DNA from: Arthrobacter sp. OV608
GTDB lineage: Bacteria > Actinomycetota > Actinomycetes > Actinomycetales > Micrococcaceae
Reading direction: 5' to 3'
NCBI GenBank assembly: GCA_900110595.1
Contig: FOEZ01000009.1
Coordinates: 107,180-171,179 of the forward strand
Length of the DNA: 64,000 nt
Made by a program: the position numbers and the translations under genes. Shown piece by piece: positions 33,098 to 42,572 of the stretch. Within the stretch, counting starts at the first letter, position 1. Each line of letters opens with the position of its first letter. Under the pieces are notes generated by a model, which was not told the origin of the DNA, did no database searches, and saw only the letters and a list, made by a program, of their open reading frames with translations.

Positions 33098-34447
33098 TCA
33101 AACCTCCGTCATCAGCGATTGGTCCGCTTTAGCGGTGGAGGGCGGCGTTGTCCGGCCGCGCCAGGCAGCGAACACGAACAAAATGCCTCCGATTACGAAC
33201 ATGCCAGAAACGGCGACCGTGCTATCGGTCCCGGAGGCCGTTATGAGTGCCAAAGCCAGCACTGGACCGAATCCGGCCGCAACTGCGCCGCTCGATTCCT
33301 TGGCCACGCCTATTCCAGTCACACGGGTTTTGGTCGCAAATTGGCGTGCCATAAAGGGGCTTGCGGCAACGGAGAGAAGTGGCGCAAGAAGGCCCGTGCC
33401 GAGAATCAAGGCGATCCATATGTACAGCGGGACTCCTGTGTTGAGTAGCCAGAAGAAAGGAAACGCATAGAGGATGACCAGCAGGCCGCCGAACGCCAAG
33501 ACTCTCTGAACAGGGATCCTGTCGCAGAGCCGGCCGCAAATGGGTGTCCAGAAGATTGCCACCGCGCTGGCCAAGGTTATGCCGAAGCTACTGACAGCAC
33601 CACCTATGTCTTTGAATTCAGCAAGATAAGAAATGGAGAACGTCTTCCACAGAGTGGCGATGAGTGCGTAGCCCGCGTAGGCAGCAAATACGATGACTAG
33701 GCCTCTCCAATCGGACCTGAAGAGGTCGGCCAGAACGCGCAACCAGCTTCTCCGGGTTTCTGCCACTGGCATTGCCTCGAAATCGGGGCTTTCCGGCAGC
33801 TTCAGGCGAATAACATATCCCACGACGGCAACGAGAAAGCTTATTACGAAGGGAATGCGCCAACCCCAGGAGTAGAAAAAGTCATCGCCGATCAGGGCCA
33901 ACCCGGCCACCGCGAGTGAGGCGAAGAAGACACCCAAGTTGACTCCTAGTGTCGGGAGCGAGCCGAACCGCCCGCGCTTGCCTTCGGCGGCATGTTCGTA
34001 AGAGACAGTTATCGCAGCGCTGAACTCTGCGCCTGCGCCAACGCCTTGAAAGATGCGAAGAAGGACCAGCAGAATTGGCGCTGCCACGCCAATGGAGTCG
34101 TACGAGGGAATCAATCCCATCAGTCCCGTGGATCCGCCCATCAGGATAAGACTCCAAGACAACACCATTTTGCGTCCGAACTTATCTCCCAAAATGCCAA
34201 ACACCAGCCCCGCAAGAGGCCGGGCCAGGAACCCGACGCCGAACGTCGCAAGGGCGGCCATTGCGCTTGCAGTCGAGTCCGATGAGGGGAAGAACGTGGG
34301 GCCAATGACGAGTCCAGCCATTGCCGAGTACAGAAAGAAGTCGAAATATTCGAGAGCGGTGCCGATGACAACCGCTGGCCCGACGCGGCGATGTTCAGCC
34401 TTAGCTGTTTGCGTTTTGGCCGCATTAGGCGGCGTTGGATAACTCAC
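33098..34447 (-). CDS. MHS-family MFS transporter (metabolite:H+ symporter)
   Basis: 449 aa with about twelve membrane helices. Motifs of the MHS family of the major facilitator superfamily: IGTALEYFDFFLYSAMAGLVIGPTFFP at the start, GFLARPLAGLVFGILGDKFGRKMVL (motif A between helices 2 and 3), LLRIFQGVGAGAEFSAAITVSYEHA and, in the middle, WGWRIPFVISFLVAVVGYVIRLKLPESPDF. Relatives import small organic acids, osmolytes or aromatic acids. The nearby IclR gene fits catabolic uptake, but no catabolic gene is adjacent. The substrate cannot be told from the sequence. The gene is intact and lies between decayed GH3 and debranching-enzyme fragments. Confidence 0.85.
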   Translation of the reverse strand: MSYPTPPNAAKTQTAKAEHRRVGPAVVIGTALEYFDFFLYSAMAGLVIGPTFFPSSDSTASAMAALATFGVGFLARPLAGLVFGILGDKFGRKMVLSWSLILMGGSTGLMGLIPSYDSIGVAAPILLVLLRIFQGVGAGAEFSAAITVSYEHAAEGKRGRFGSLPTLGVNLGVFFASLAVAGLALIGDDFFYSWGWRIPFVISFLVAVVGYVIRLKLPESPDFEAMPVAETRRSWLRVLADLFRSDWRGLVIVFAAYAGYALIATLWKTFSISYLAEFKDIGGAVSSFGITLASAVAIFWTPICGRLCDRIPVQRVLAFGGLLVILYAFPFFWLLNTGVPLYIWIALILGTGLLAPLLSVAASPFMARQFATKTRVTGIGVAKESSGAVAAGFGPVLALALITASGTDSTVAVSGMFVIGGILFVFAAWRGRTTPPSTAKADQSLMTEV

Positions 34448-34984
34448 TGGATAACCTCCGATTAGTCCGGGTGGTCGATGTTCCCCCCGTTACTGCATTT
34501 GGCACAGCGTTCCGCTAGGCGGCACAACCTATGATGCCCGTCACATACATTCGTGTCAATGCTCTGGCACTTCTAAGCTGGGGGAACAGGAGAAGGTGTC
34601 GATGAGATTCTGTTGTCTGTTTTTGACGACTTCAGTGACCTGCGCGAGCCGGCGGCTAGCGTTGACCGATTCGGAGGGCTCGTTTGCGCACTCAGTAGTC
34701 ACTTCTGCACGGGCGTTACGAGCGCAGTGAATTATTAGTGGGCGGGCATTACGCCAGAGTGTCCGACACGCGCTGCCCTGCAACTCTGCCGGTGTCGGCT
34801 ACTTGGGTCGGCCGCGCATGGATACCCGGCACTCGATTCCGACGATCAGGATGAATGGCGGTTCGCCCTGGTGCGCCGGTCTAACCCAGGGAGAGTGCTC
34901 GTAGGCGTCGCCTCCTCGCGCTCGCGTGCAGTTCCGGCCAGAGACGTGCTCCCCAAATGGCCGCGTCCGTGTTTGCCTTTTTTG
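34448..34984. other. Gene-free stretch upstream of the MHS transporter
   Basis: No credible gene; only short frames with no family likeness. It should hold the transporter promoter near 34450-34550. Confidence 0.45.
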
Positions 34985-35260
34985 GCATCGCTCGGCTTGG
35001 TCTACGAGCACTGGCCCTTATCCTGTCCCGGCGGTGGAAGGTTATGTCTGGGTAGCCCTTGATCAATGGGAGGGAGTTTCATGTCCTGGCCAAGGTTCAG
35101 ACGCGTCATCCGCTGAACATCTCGCGGGACCATGAGGTGATTCATCACCCTCGGCTCCGTGTCCTCATGCACAAGTCCCAGCCGAGGTGGTGGCCCCTCT
35201 TGGAAACGCAAGAGTCGACCCGGCGCTGCTTCCCGCCCGTGGCGGCGGCGAAATAGTCAA
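34985..35260 (-). pseudogene. Degenerate fragment of a debranching-type glycosidase gene
   Basis: The DNA matches, at roughly three quarters identity by eye, two separated parts of the intact gene at 56082-58235: its 3' end (about 56095-56200) and the segment 56595-56770. The minus strand reads YFAAATGGKQRRVDSCVSKRGH and then RLGLVHEDTEPRVMNHLM, against YYAVALDGKKRQVDACASNMGH and LWLGLVDEDKAPSVVKHLM in the intact protein. About 390 bp in between are missing and the reading frame is lost. It abuts GH3 relic 2. Confidence 0.72.
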
Positions 35261-35958
35261 CTTTCTGGGATGGGAAGAGGTCGGGTTCGCCTTCAACGCT
35301 CCCGTTGTCCGCGACATTCTTCGCCGCAGTCTGGGTTTCAACGGCATAGCGGTCACGGACTGCAGCCTGCTCGAAAGCGAGCAAATCGGTGATCTGACGT
35401 TCCGCCCCCATGGTTGGGAAAAGTTCCGTGTCGGCCTGTTCGAGAAACGACGAGTAGATGTCGACCGAGCGCCTGTTCGTCGAGGGTATCGAGGACACTA
35501 ACGGGTTCGAGTCGGTGCCCGACCCGGCGGACGCTGACGCAATTCTCGTTCGCTTGGAGACCCTTTTCGAGAAAGGGCGGGGTACGATCATCGGAGAATA
35601 CTTCCACGGCGGCACTCTCGTGTTTCCACCCCAAACCATAAAACGGCTGGCCGCCTACGCAGCCCAGGCACCACTGTATATGTCGGTATTCCTTGAACGC
35701 CCCGCTATCATTGGCCCTCCGGTCGATCTCGGTGCCACAGTCATCGGCGAGTTTGGTGCGAGCGATGGCGTCGTGCTCGACGCATTCCGCGGCCGCTTAT
35801 CCCTGAGCGGACGCCTTCCGTTCGACATTCCTTCGTCCATGGAAGCCGCCGAAGCGTCAAGGGAGGACGTCCCGTTCGACACCGCCGCACCGGGCTTCCA
35901 CACTGGATTCGGCCTTACCCGCGGCAAGCGCACAGCTGATCCCGGGTCACTCGTTTAG
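35261..35958 (+). pseudogene. Broken GH3 beta-glycosidase gene, relic 2
   Basis: It encodes GH3 pieces in order: GWEEVGFAFNAPVVRDILRRSLGFNGIAVTDCSLLESEQIGDLTF (with the catalytic-region LGFxGxxxTD), then, after a deletion, VGLFEKRRVDVD, a frame change near 35455, and a long open C-terminal half from RLFVEGIEDTNGFESVPD to ASREDVPFDTAAPGFHTGFGL. About 130 middle codons that relic 1 retains are absent here, and this copy keeps the C-terminal domain that relic 1 lost. A strong hairpin at 35977-36007 marks the old gene end. Non-functional. Confidence 0.82.
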
Positions 35959-35976
35959 CTGTTTGCTGTTTGGCAG

Positions 35977-36007
35977 TCCTACGTGCAGACACAGCCTGCA
36001 CGTAGGA
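35977..36007 (+). terminator. Hairpin at the end of GH3 relic 2
   Basis: A perfect 12-bp stem (left arm TCCTACGTGCAG) with a 7-base loop, 19 bp after the stop of the GH3 remnant. It is probably the original terminator. Confidence 0.6.
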
Positions 36008-36315
36008 CCTCCGGGCATGTGGTGCCATGGCAGCGCGCCATGCCCGGGGGCCTCGTGTGCACAGGAAAGTTAAGCGTCAGATAGATCTCGGACGAACGTC
36101 ACCTGGAATGGTGGACAAAATCTTGGAAGTCCCTGACTTGCGGATAGCGCTTTGGAGGCTGCGATCTTACCTAAAGGACGCCGCAGTTTCGCCATGGGAC
36201 CGGAATTATGATTAGCCGGACGGGCACGGCTGCTACATCGTTCGCGCACTATGCGGGCAAGCACCAGCTTTGGAACTTCCGCCGGGGAACTGACCCTCGT
36301 CGGTGGGACCCCCGA

Positions 36316-36579
36316 TTACTGTGCAGAGTCGGCTTGATCCCACCTTGAACGTGGATAAAGACTGGTCCAAACCTCAAAGCCGAGGGAAGCATCAACAAAT
36401 TCCCGCTGACACAAACCCTCCGGAGCCATCCAGAGACCGCTACCGTCGAGCATTGCATCGTCAACCAGTCCGCAGCGATATGGGGCTCCGTCCAGCCAGA
36501 CCTCGACGAATTCGCCGATGAGGGACTGCCATTTGTCCGTGCGGTGCATGCTGGAGTGACTACCTGGCTGGGACCGCAT
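36316..36579 (-). CDS. Small hypothetical protein downstream of panB
   Basis: About 87 aa from ATG 36579, preceded at 11 bases by AAGGAG. The sequence (WQSLIGEFVEVWLDGAPYRCGLVDDAMLDGSGLWMAPEGL, then REFVDASLGFEVWTSLYP) has the even mix of charged and aromatic residues of a real small beta-rich protein, and third positions are G/C-rich. I recognise no family. It follows panB by 80 bp on the same strand and could be co-transcribed. The frame is open upstream to 36612. Moderately uncertain. Confidence 0.45.
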   Translation of the reverse strand: MRSQPGSHSSMHRTDKWQSLIGEFVEVWLDGAPYRCGLVDDAMLDGSGLWMAPEGLCQREFVDASLGFEVWTSLYPRSRWDQADSAQ

Positions 36580-36660
36580 AAATGTAATGTCTCCTTCTCT
36601 CGGGTCGACCACTTGGGTATGGATCGCTTCTTACCAAACTGGAGCGAGACGCCCAACCGT

Positions 36661-37566
36661 CTAGAAAGTGTGTTCGGGGCCAGGGAACTGCCCGGATCGG
36701 ACCTCGTCGCCGTAGGCTTTGGCCGCGTCGCTGAGTGTGCTTCGGATGTCGGCATACTGCTTGACAAATCTCGCCATCCTGCCGCCGCGCAGCCCCGCCA
36801 TGTCGGGCCACACGAGGACTTGTCCGGTAGTCCCATTCCCGGCACCGATACCGACGGTCGGAACGGAGATCGCGGCATCTACTGCCGCCGCGACTTCAGC
36901 TGGCACCATTTCCATGAGCACGCAAAAAGCACCAGCCTCCGCCAGGGCGACTGCGTCTTGGATCAGCCTGTCGGCGTCATCTCCACGTCCTTGGACCCGA
37001 TACCCACCAAGGGCGTGTTCGCTTTGCGGTGTGAAGCCGATGTGCGCCATGACGGGGATGCCCGCCTGGACCATTGCCCTTACCGTTTCCGTGAAAAAGC
37101 TGCCCCCTTCGATTTTCACAGCGTGTGCCAGACCTTCCTTGAGGAAGCGCACACCCGTGGCCACGGCCTGGCCCGCCGACACCTCGTAACTCCCAAAGGG
37201 CAGGTCGGCAACCACGAGGGCGTGCTTGGCAGCACGTGACACTGCTCGGCATAACGGCAGCAGCTCATCCACGGTAACTGGCAGGCTGTTTTCGTTGCCG
37301 AAGACGTTATTGGAAGCCGAATCACCCACGAGCAGTACCTCAATACCGGCCTGGTCGAAGATTTCCGCGCTGTACTGTTCGTATGCGGTGAGCATGGCAA
37401 AGCGTTCACCGTTGTACTTCGCCAGCTGCAGATGATGGGTCCGGATCCTGCTCCCGGGACGCCTAGGCGTCCCGGGCTCCGGAACCCCGATCCTCGAGAG
37501 ACCCGTCCCGTTGGGGGCCAGAACCTCACCTGAGGTGCCTTCTTCAGGGCTGCTGATGGGGCCCAT
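36661..37566 (-). CDS. panB: 3-methyl-2-oxobutanoate hydroxymethyltransferase
   Basis: 301 aa. It transfers a hydroxymethyl group from 5,10-methylene-tetrahydrofolate to 3-methyl-2-oxobutanoate (ketoisovalerate), giving ketopantoate for CoA synthesis. Conserved blocks: [26 protein letters not shown] (metal-binding Asp), [37 protein letters not shown] (catalytic Glu region) and [17 protein letters not shown]. An N-terminal extension of about 38 residues precedes the conserved part and contains a perfect 24-bp palindrome at DNA level. The start lies three bases after the panD stop, so the two are one operon. No panC is seen in the window. Confidence 0.93.
   Translation of the reverse strand: MGPISSPEEGTSGEVLAPNGTGLSRIGVPEPGTPRRPGSRIRTHHLQLAKYNGERFAMLTAYEQYSAEIFDQAGIEVLLVGDSASNNVFGNENSLPVTVDELLPLCRAVSRAAKHALVVADLPFGSYEVSAGQAVATGVRFLKEGLAHAVKIEGGSFFTETVRAMVQAGIPVMAHIGFTPQSEHALGGYRVQGRGDDADRLIQDAVALAEAGAFCVLMEMVPAEVAAAVDAAISVPTVGIGAGNGTTGQVLVWPDMAGLRGGRMARFVKQYADIRSTLSDAAKAYGDEVRSGQFPGPEHTF
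37453..37476. repeat. Perfect 24-bp palindrome inside the panB 5' region
   Basis: Half-site CCCGGGACGCCT followed immediately by its complement, in codons about 31-38 of panB, ahead of the conserved domain. In mRNA it would form a very stable hairpin without a T run. Confidence 0.7.
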
Positions 37567-37569
37567 AAA

Positions 37570-38007
37570 TTACTTCACCTCGCTGTTGTTCAATGCGAAG
37601 GGTGGACGGGTCAGTCCGGGGGTAATGCCTTCGGCAGGGTCGTTGCCGAGCCGGAGTATCCTGTTGTGCTGGTCCACGTGGACAACCCTAGGGTCGTAGA
37701 CCTTGGCTTCTTCGGTGGTCATATTCGCGTAGGTGATGAGAATGACTATGTCATTTTCATGAACCAGGTGTGCGGCCGGCCCGTTGATGCCGATTACGCC
37801 GGAACCACGTTCGCCGGCGATGGTGTACGTCTCCAGACGTGCGCCATTAGTGACATCGACAATCGCTACGACTTCGCCGGGGAGGATGTCGGCCGCCTCC
37901 AACAGGTCCAGGTCTACGGTGACGGAGCCTACGTAGTGCAGGTCCGCATGCGTGACGGTGGCGCGGTGGATTTTGGACTTAAACATCGTACGAGTCATCA
38001 ATTGCAT
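37570..38007 (-). CDS. panD: Aspartate 1-decarboxylase (pyruvoyl enzyme)
   Basis: About 145 aa from ATG 38007, which has AGGGG nine bases upstream; ATG 37998 would number the cleavage site as Gly24-Ser25, as in E. coli. It makes beta-alanine from aspartate for pantothenate. [25 protein letters not shown] holds the self-cleavage point between Gly and Ser (HYVGS), and [24 protein letters not shown] follows as in the alpha chain. Catalytic Lys and Tyr are present. Normal PanD length. It is the first gene of a panD-panB pair. A nested hairpin separates it from prpC upstream, so it probably has its own promoter in 38008-38160. Confidence 0.92.
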   Translation of the reverse strand: MQLMTRTMFKSKIHRATVTHADLHYVGSVTVDLDLLEAADILPGEVVAIVDVTNGARLETYTIAGERGSGVIGINGPAAHLVHENDIVILITYANMTTEEAKVYDPRVVHVDQHNRILRLGNDPAEGITPGLTRPPFALNNSEVK

Positions 38008-38161
38008 GGAGATTACCCCTAGGGGTTCGTGCGACACAGGCCTGCTACCTGGATAACACCGGTGGCCGTGTCAAGGATGGAAAAGGCTTGGCGATTGCCC
38101 AAGACTCCAGTCTTCGTGCGCACGGTCTTTGACCGTTTGGAGCGAGGCAACGCTTCAACCG

Positions 38162-38226
38162 GCGGTGAGGCGCCGTAATCGTTGCGAATAGTAGATGATC
38201 CGGGTGATCATCCGGCGCCTCACCGC
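38162..38226. terminator. Nested hairpin terminator after prpC
   Basis: An outer 13-bp perfect stem (left arm GCGGTGAGGCGCC at 38162-38174, right arm 38214-38226) encloses an inner perfect 7-bp stem (GATGATC at 38194-38200 with GATCATC at 38206-38212). It lies 28 bp after the prpC stop and before panD. Confidence 0.6.
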
Positions 38227-38253
38227 TGGAATTGGGGCAGCAAATGCGGCCAG

Positions 38254-39411
38254 CTACATGGAACGTTGCTTGTGACCGTTGTACTCGCTCAGCGGGCGGA
38301 TGAGTGAGTTGTCTGACAGCTGTTCCATGATGTGTGCGGTCCAACCGGTAATGCGGCTGGCGACGAAGATAGGAGTGAAGGTTGGGGTGTCGAAGCCCAT
38401 GAGATGGTAGGTGGGGCCAGCGGGGTAGTCGAGATTGGGTTTGATGGACTTTGCCGAGTCCATGGCCTGCTCGAGACCGTTGTACAGCCCAAGGAGTTCC
38501 GGCCGTCCGTAGTGGGCGATCATCTTGTCGAGCGCGGCTTTCATGGTGGGCACCCGGGAGTCGCCGTGCTTGTAGACGCGGTGTCCGAAGCCCATGACCT
38601 TCTTCTTCTGCGCGAGGGCGTCTTCCATCCAGGCATGGGCGCGGGTGGCGGCTTCCTCCAGGGTTTCCTCCCCGCGTATACCGATTTCGTCAAAAGTGTG
38701 CATTACGGCTTCGTTGGCTCCGCCGTGCAGTGGTCCCTTCAGCGCGCCGATCGCCGCAGTGACCGCGGAGTGTAGGTCCGCGAGGGTGGAGGTGACCACA
38801 CGGGCGGTAAAGGTGGAGGCGTTGAAGGAGTGTTCTGCGTAGAGGATCATCGAGACGTTGAACGCCTCCACCACGTCGTCCGCGGGGTCTTCGCCGAAGG
38901 TCATCCAGAGGAAGTTGGCAGAGTAGCCGAGGTCATCCCGGGGTTCAATGACATCCTGGCCGTGGCGGCGACGCTGGTCGTAAGCGACGACTGCGGGCAT
39001 TGCTGCCCAGAGGTCGATGGCCTTTTTCATGTTGGCCTCGGGAGTGGAATCCTCGGCCAGTTTATGGCGGGCGCCGAGTACGGATGCTGCCGTACGGCAG
39101 ACGTCCATGGGGTGCGCCGTGGTGGGCAGGCTATCGATGACGGTCTTGACGTCAGACGCTAGTGCCCGACCCGCGCGCTCCACGGCAACAAGAGCTGCGA
39201 GCTCCCGGTCGTTGGGCAGTTCACCGTTCCAGAGCAGATAGGCGACTTGTTCAAAGCTGCATTTGGCCGCCAGTTCCTGGACCGGGTACCCGCGATACAG
39301 TAGCGAGTTGGTCTCGGGGTTGACCTTCGAGACGGCGGTGTAGTCCACCACAACTCCTGCCAGCCCCTTGCGGATCTCTGGTGTCTTTACGGTTTCTTGC
39401 TGAACAGTCAT
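38254..39411 (-). CDS. prpC: 2-methylcitrate synthase / citrate synthase
   Basis: 385 aa. It condenses propionyl-CoA with oxaloacetate to 2-methylcitrate. Citrate-synthase family blocks are clear: NSLLYRGYPVQELAA near the start, EHSFNASTFTARVV with a catalytic-region His, ALKGPLHGGANEAVMHTF, GFGHRVYKHGDSRVP and, near the end, PTYHLMGFDTPTFTPIFVASRITGWTAHI. Length and the order prpD-prpB-prpC point to the propionate enzyme and not the housekeeping citrate synthase. ATG 39411 overlaps the prpB stop (ATGA), so it is translationally coupled. Third gene of the operon and followed by a terminator. Confidence 0.93.
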   Translation of the reverse strand: MTVQQETVKTPEIRKGLAGVVVDYTAVSKVNPETNSLLYRGYPVQELAAKCSFEQVAYLLWNGELPNDRELAALVAVERAGRALASDVKTVIDSLPTTAHPMDVCRTAASVLGARHKLAEDSTPEANMKKAIDLWAAMPAVVAYDQRRRHGQDVIEPRDDLGYSANFLWMTFGEDPADDVVEAFNVSMILYAEHSFNASTFTARVVTSTLADLHSAVTAAIGALKGPLHGGANEAVMHTFDEIGIRGEETLEEAATRAHAWMEDALAQKKKVMGFGHRVYKHGDSRVPTMKAALDKMIAHYGRPELLGLYNGLEQAMDSAKSIKPNLDYPAGPTYHLMGFDTPTFTPIFVASRITGWTAHIMEQLSDNSLIRPLSEYNGHKQRSM

Positions 39412-40334
39412 CGCGACTCCTTCGTCGGGCTAAACAGGGAGGGCACTTCAAAATTGAAGATGCCGGTGTCGAAGTGGTTGTACGCCTCGTAGTCGACGAG
39501 TTCGTAGAGGCGTGCACGCGTAAGCATCTGCGGGACTCGAACTTCCTGGGTGCCCAGCTTCTTGATTGTTTCCAGGGTGGCCTCTGCAGCGCCCATGGCA
39601 ATGCGGAGGAGTGTGACAGGGTAAATAACCATGTTCACGCCTACCTCCTGCAACTCCTTGACAGTGAAGAGGTCGCTTTTGCCGAACTCGGTCATGTTGG
39701 CGAGGATGGGCACGTTGACGGCGTCGCGGATGGCCTGGAACTCGCTCAAGTCATTCATGGCTTCGGGGAAAATCGCGTCCGCTCCGGCATCCACGAGAGC
39801 GCGGGCCCGGTCTTGCGCGGCTTGAATTCCTTCGACGGCGCGGATGTCGGTGCGGGCCATGATGAGGAAGTTCTCATCACGGCGGGCGTCGGCTGCGGCG
39901 CGGATGCGTTTGGTGGCAGTGTCGATGCCGACGACGTTCTTGCCGTCCAAGTGGCCGCAGCGTTTGGGGTTGTACTGGTCTTCGATGTGGCAGCCCGCCA
40001 GCCCCGCGTTTTCGAGTTCCTGGATGGTACGGGCCACGTTCATGGGCTCCCCAAAGCCGGTATCGGCGTCCACCAGTGAGGGAAGGTCGGTCATGCGGGC
40101 GATCTGCCCGGCCCGGATGGCTACCTCGGTGAGCGTAGTGAGGCCGATGTCCGGCAGGCCGAGGTCGTTGGCCAGGACGGCCCCGGAGATGTAAACCCCC
40201 GCGAAGCCCTTTTCCTCGATCAGCCGGGCCGATAGCGGGTTGAACGCGCCAGGGAATTGCTGCACACTCCCCGAGTTGAGCAGCTTCCGGAGCTTGATCC
40301 TCTTCTGTTCCGGTGTGACTTTGGAGTACAGCAT
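39408..40334 (-). CDS. prpB: Methylisocitrate lyase
   Basis: 308 aa. It splits 2-methylisocitrate into pyruvate and succinate. Family signatures: FPGAFNPLSARLIEEKGFAGVYISGA, SLVDADTGFGEPMNVARTIQELE (metal-binding Asp), CHIEDQYNPKRCGHLDGKNVV with the catalytic Cys in KRCGH, and MARTDIRAVEG. The start follows the prpD stop with no spacer, and the stop overlaps prpC. Length normal. With prpC and prpD it forms the methylcitrate cycle, which oxidises propionyl-CoA from odd-chain or branched substrates. Confidence 0.94.
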   Translation of the reverse strand: MLYSKVTPEQKRIKLRKLLNSGSVQQFPGAFNPLSARLIEEKGFAGVYISGAVLANDLGLPDIGLTTLTEVAIRAGQIARMTDLPSLVDADTGFGEPMNVARTIQELENAGLAGCHIEDQYNPKRCGHLDGKNVVGIDTATKRIRAAADARRDENFLIMARTDIRAVEGIQAAQDRARALVDAGADAIFPEAMNDLSEFQAIRDAVNVPILANMTEFGKSDLFTVKELQEVGVNMVIYPVTLLRIAMGAAEATLETIKKLGTQEVRVPQMLTRARLYELVDYEAYNHFDTGIFNFEVPSLFSPTKESR

Positions 40335-41855
40335 TTAGAACAGTCCCTTGGGTGCGGCATTGAGGTCGATGACGCCCGGGGCAGCGGTGATGTTCAGCTG
40401 GTCCAACTCACCCGCTGCAAGTTCTGGGAGGCGCTCGACGGCGGCAAGGAACCGTGCAATCTCGTCCTCCTCCACCAAACCGGCCGCCAGTGCACAGAAC
40501 TTGTTGACGTACTGCTCGCGACCAAACGGGCGGGCGCCTAGGGGGTGGGCGTCGGCGACAGCGATCTCATCGGTGATGACGGTGCCGTCGATAAGGGTGA
40601 TTTCCACGGACCCGCCGAAGGCTTTCTCCGAAATGTCGAGGGAGTGGTAACGGCGGGTCCATTCCGGATCTTCCTCGGTGGACACCTTCTGCCAGAGCTC
40701 CACCGTGTCCGGGCGGGCGGCGCGTTCGGGGGAGTAGGAGTCCACGTGGTGCCAGGACCCGTCCTGCAGCGCGACGGTGAAGATGTACGGGATGGAGTGG
40801 TCCAACGTCTCCCTCGAGGCGGTGGGGGAGTACTTCTGCGGATCGTTGGCGCCGGAGCCGATGACGTAGTGGGTGTGGTGGCTCGTCCTGATTAGCACGG
40901 ACTTCACGTTGGCAGGGTCCGTGATTTCCGGGTGTTCGCGGTGGAGTTTGCGTGCGAGGTCGATCCAGGCCTGGGCCTGGTACTCGGCGGAATGTTCCTT
41001 GGTGTAGGTGTCCAGGATGGCGCGCTTTGCCTCACCGGGAGTAGGGAGCGGAACCATGTAGGAGGCGTCCGGGCCATCCAGCATCCAGGCGATCACGCCG
41101 TCCTCACCTTCGTAGATCGGCACCGGGGACGTCTGCCCGCGCATTGAACGGTCCACGGCTTCGACCGCCATTTTTCCTGCGAAGGCCGGGGCGTGGGCCT
41201 TCCAGGTGGAGATCTCGCCCTTGCGCGACTGCCGGGTGGCGGTGGTGGTGTGCAGTGCCTGGCCCACGGACTGGAAGATCGTCTCAACGTCAAGCCCCAA
41301 CAACGTCCCGATACCGGCAGCGGCCGAAGGGCCGAGGTGAGCGACGTGATCGATCTTGTGCTTGTGCAGGCAGATGGCCTTGACCAGGTTCACCTGGACT
41401 TCGTAGCCGGTGGCGATGGCGCGGACCAGATCGGCGCCGTTGGCGCCCACGTGTTGGGCGACGGCCAGGATCGGCGGGATGTTATCCCCGGGGTGGGAGT
41501 AATCGGCGGCCAAGAAGGTGTCGTGGTAATCCAGTTCACGCACAGCCACACCGTTGGCCCAGGCGGCCCATTCGGCGGAGACCAGATCGCTGATCCCGAA
41601 CACGGGGGCACCCTTGCCGGTCGCGGACGGTGCGTGGGTCAGTGCCTGTGCCCGAGCCGCGACGATCGGGGCCCGGTTCAGCGAGGCAATCGCCACGGAG
41701 GCGTTGTCGATGATGCGGTTGATGACCATTTCGGTCACCTCGGCACTGACGGGAACGGGGTCGGCGGCGACCACTGCGATCTTGTAGGCCAGCTGCTCCT
41801 CGCGGGAGAGGTGCTCTTCGCTCTTGTAGACACGGACGTGGTGTTCCTTGACCAT
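40335..41855 (-). CDS. prpD: 2-methylcitrate dehydratase
   Basis: 506 aa from ATG 41855, preceded by AGAAGGAG four bases away; the frame upstream to 42071 is non-coding and overlaps the GntR gene. It is a MmgE/PrpD-family enzyme which dehydrates 2-methylcitrate. Conserved blocks: [54 protein letters not shown] (active-site His/Asp), [52 protein letters not shown] and [19 protein letters not shown]. First gene of prpDBC; the next gene starts immediately after its stop. Confidence 0.94.
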   Translation of the reverse strand: MVKEHHVRVYKSEEHLSREEQLAYKIAVVAADPVPVSAEVTEMVINRIIDNASVAIASLNRAPIVAARAQALTHAPSATGKGAPVFGISDLVSAEWAAWANGVAVRELDYHDTFLAADYSHPGDNIPPILAVAQHVGANGADLVRAIATGYEVQVNLVKAICLHKHKIDHVAHLGPSAAAGIGTLLGLDVETIFQSVGQALHTTTATRQSRKGEISTWKAHAPAFAGKMAVEAVDRSMRGQTSPVPIYEGEDGVIAWMLDGPDASYMVPLPTPGEAKRAILDTYTKEHSAEYQAQAWIDLARKLHREHPEITDPANVKSVLIRTSHHTHYVIGSGANDPQKYSPTASRETLDHSIPYIFTVALQDGSWHHVDSYSPERAARPDTVELWQKVSTEEDPEWTRRYHSLDISEKAFGGSVEITLIDGTVITDEIAVADAHPLGARPFGREQYVNKFCALAAGLVEEDEIARFLAAVERLPELAAGELDQLNITAAPGVIDLNAAPKGLF

Positions 41856-41865
41856 GGGGCTCCTT

Positions 41866-42504
41866 CTAAGCAGGGGTGTGGTTGTCTTTGACGTGGGTGA
41901 GGCTGCGGTGCAGGTGGACTGTGGTTGCAGCTTCTGCAAGCCGGGGGTTGCCGGCGGCGATGGCCTCGGCAATCGCCGCGTGTTCCGCGGCTGCTGCCTG
42001 GAGCCGGGTTGAGTCGTCGGCTGCCAGGCGGCGGACCCGGACCAAGTGGACGCGCAGGCTCCGCATGGCATTGGCCAGGTATGAATTGGAGATCGCAGTA
42101 TCGATCGCGTCGTCCAAACGGCTCACCAGGGCGTAGTACTCGTGACGCGCGGGGTCGTCGTCGCTGAGGAGTGCAGGGGCCCGCAGCAGTTGCGCGTGCA
42201 GCTCGGCGAACACTCCCGGTTCCCCACGCTGGGCGGCGAGGGCCGCGGCCCTGACTTCGAGGGTTTCGCGTAGTTCGAACAGTTCGTCGATGCTGTCCAG
42301 GGAGATATCTGTGACGACGACTCCGCGGCCGCCTGGCGCCGTCAATCCCTCAGCGGTGAGCCGGGCCAGCGCCTCCCGGACGGGAGTCCGGGACACTCCG
42401 AGGCGTTCGGACTGCTCGACTTCTGCTAGAACTGTTCCCGGCCGCAGGCGCCACTCGATGATGTCTTCCCGTAGGGCGTTGTAGGCCCGATCACTGGCGC
42501 GCAT
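41866..42504 (-). CDS. GntR-family (FadR/FCD) regulator of prpDBC
   Basis: About 212 aa from ATG 42504. The N-terminal winged helix is typical: [53 protein letters not shown], with the [11 protein letters not shown] box. A helical FCD effector domain follows ([71 protein letters not shown]), which often binds a carboxylic acid through a metal. It lies 10 bp upstream of prpD in the same direction, so it is co-transcribed with and probably controls the methylcitrate operon. Two GTATAC palindromes upstream are candidate operators. Confidence 0.88.
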   Translation of the reverse strand: MRASDRAYNALREDIIEWRLRPGTVLAEVEQSERLGVSRTPVREALARLTAEGLTAPGGRGVVVTDISLDSIDELFELRETLEVRAAALAAQRGEPGVFAELHAQLLRAPALLSDDDPARHEYYALVSRLDDAIDTAISNSYLANAMRSLRVHLVRVRRLAADDSTRLQAAAAEHAAIAEAIAAGNPRLAEAATTVHLHRSLTHVKDNHTPA

Positions 42505-42512
42505 TCTTCGAG

Positions 42513-42572
42513 TGTATACGCTGACGGGAAGAATTTTTCGACTATTGCCAAAAAATGCCCCCCATGTATACA
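42513..42572. promoter_or_regulatory. Twin GTATAC palindromes, candidate operators of the GntR regulator
   Basis: TGTATAC occurs at 42513-42519, nine bases before the GntR start, and again as TGTATACA at 42565-42572. A pair about 52 bp (five helical turns) apart around an AT-rich promoter region fits a dimer-binding repressor and autoregulation of the prp operon. Confidence 0.5.

Noticed and set aside
39381-40079. 232-aa open frame opposite prpB
   Set aside because: It mirrors a well-conserved methylisocitrate lyase gene; Gly/Val/Asp-rich composition is typical of an antisense shadow.
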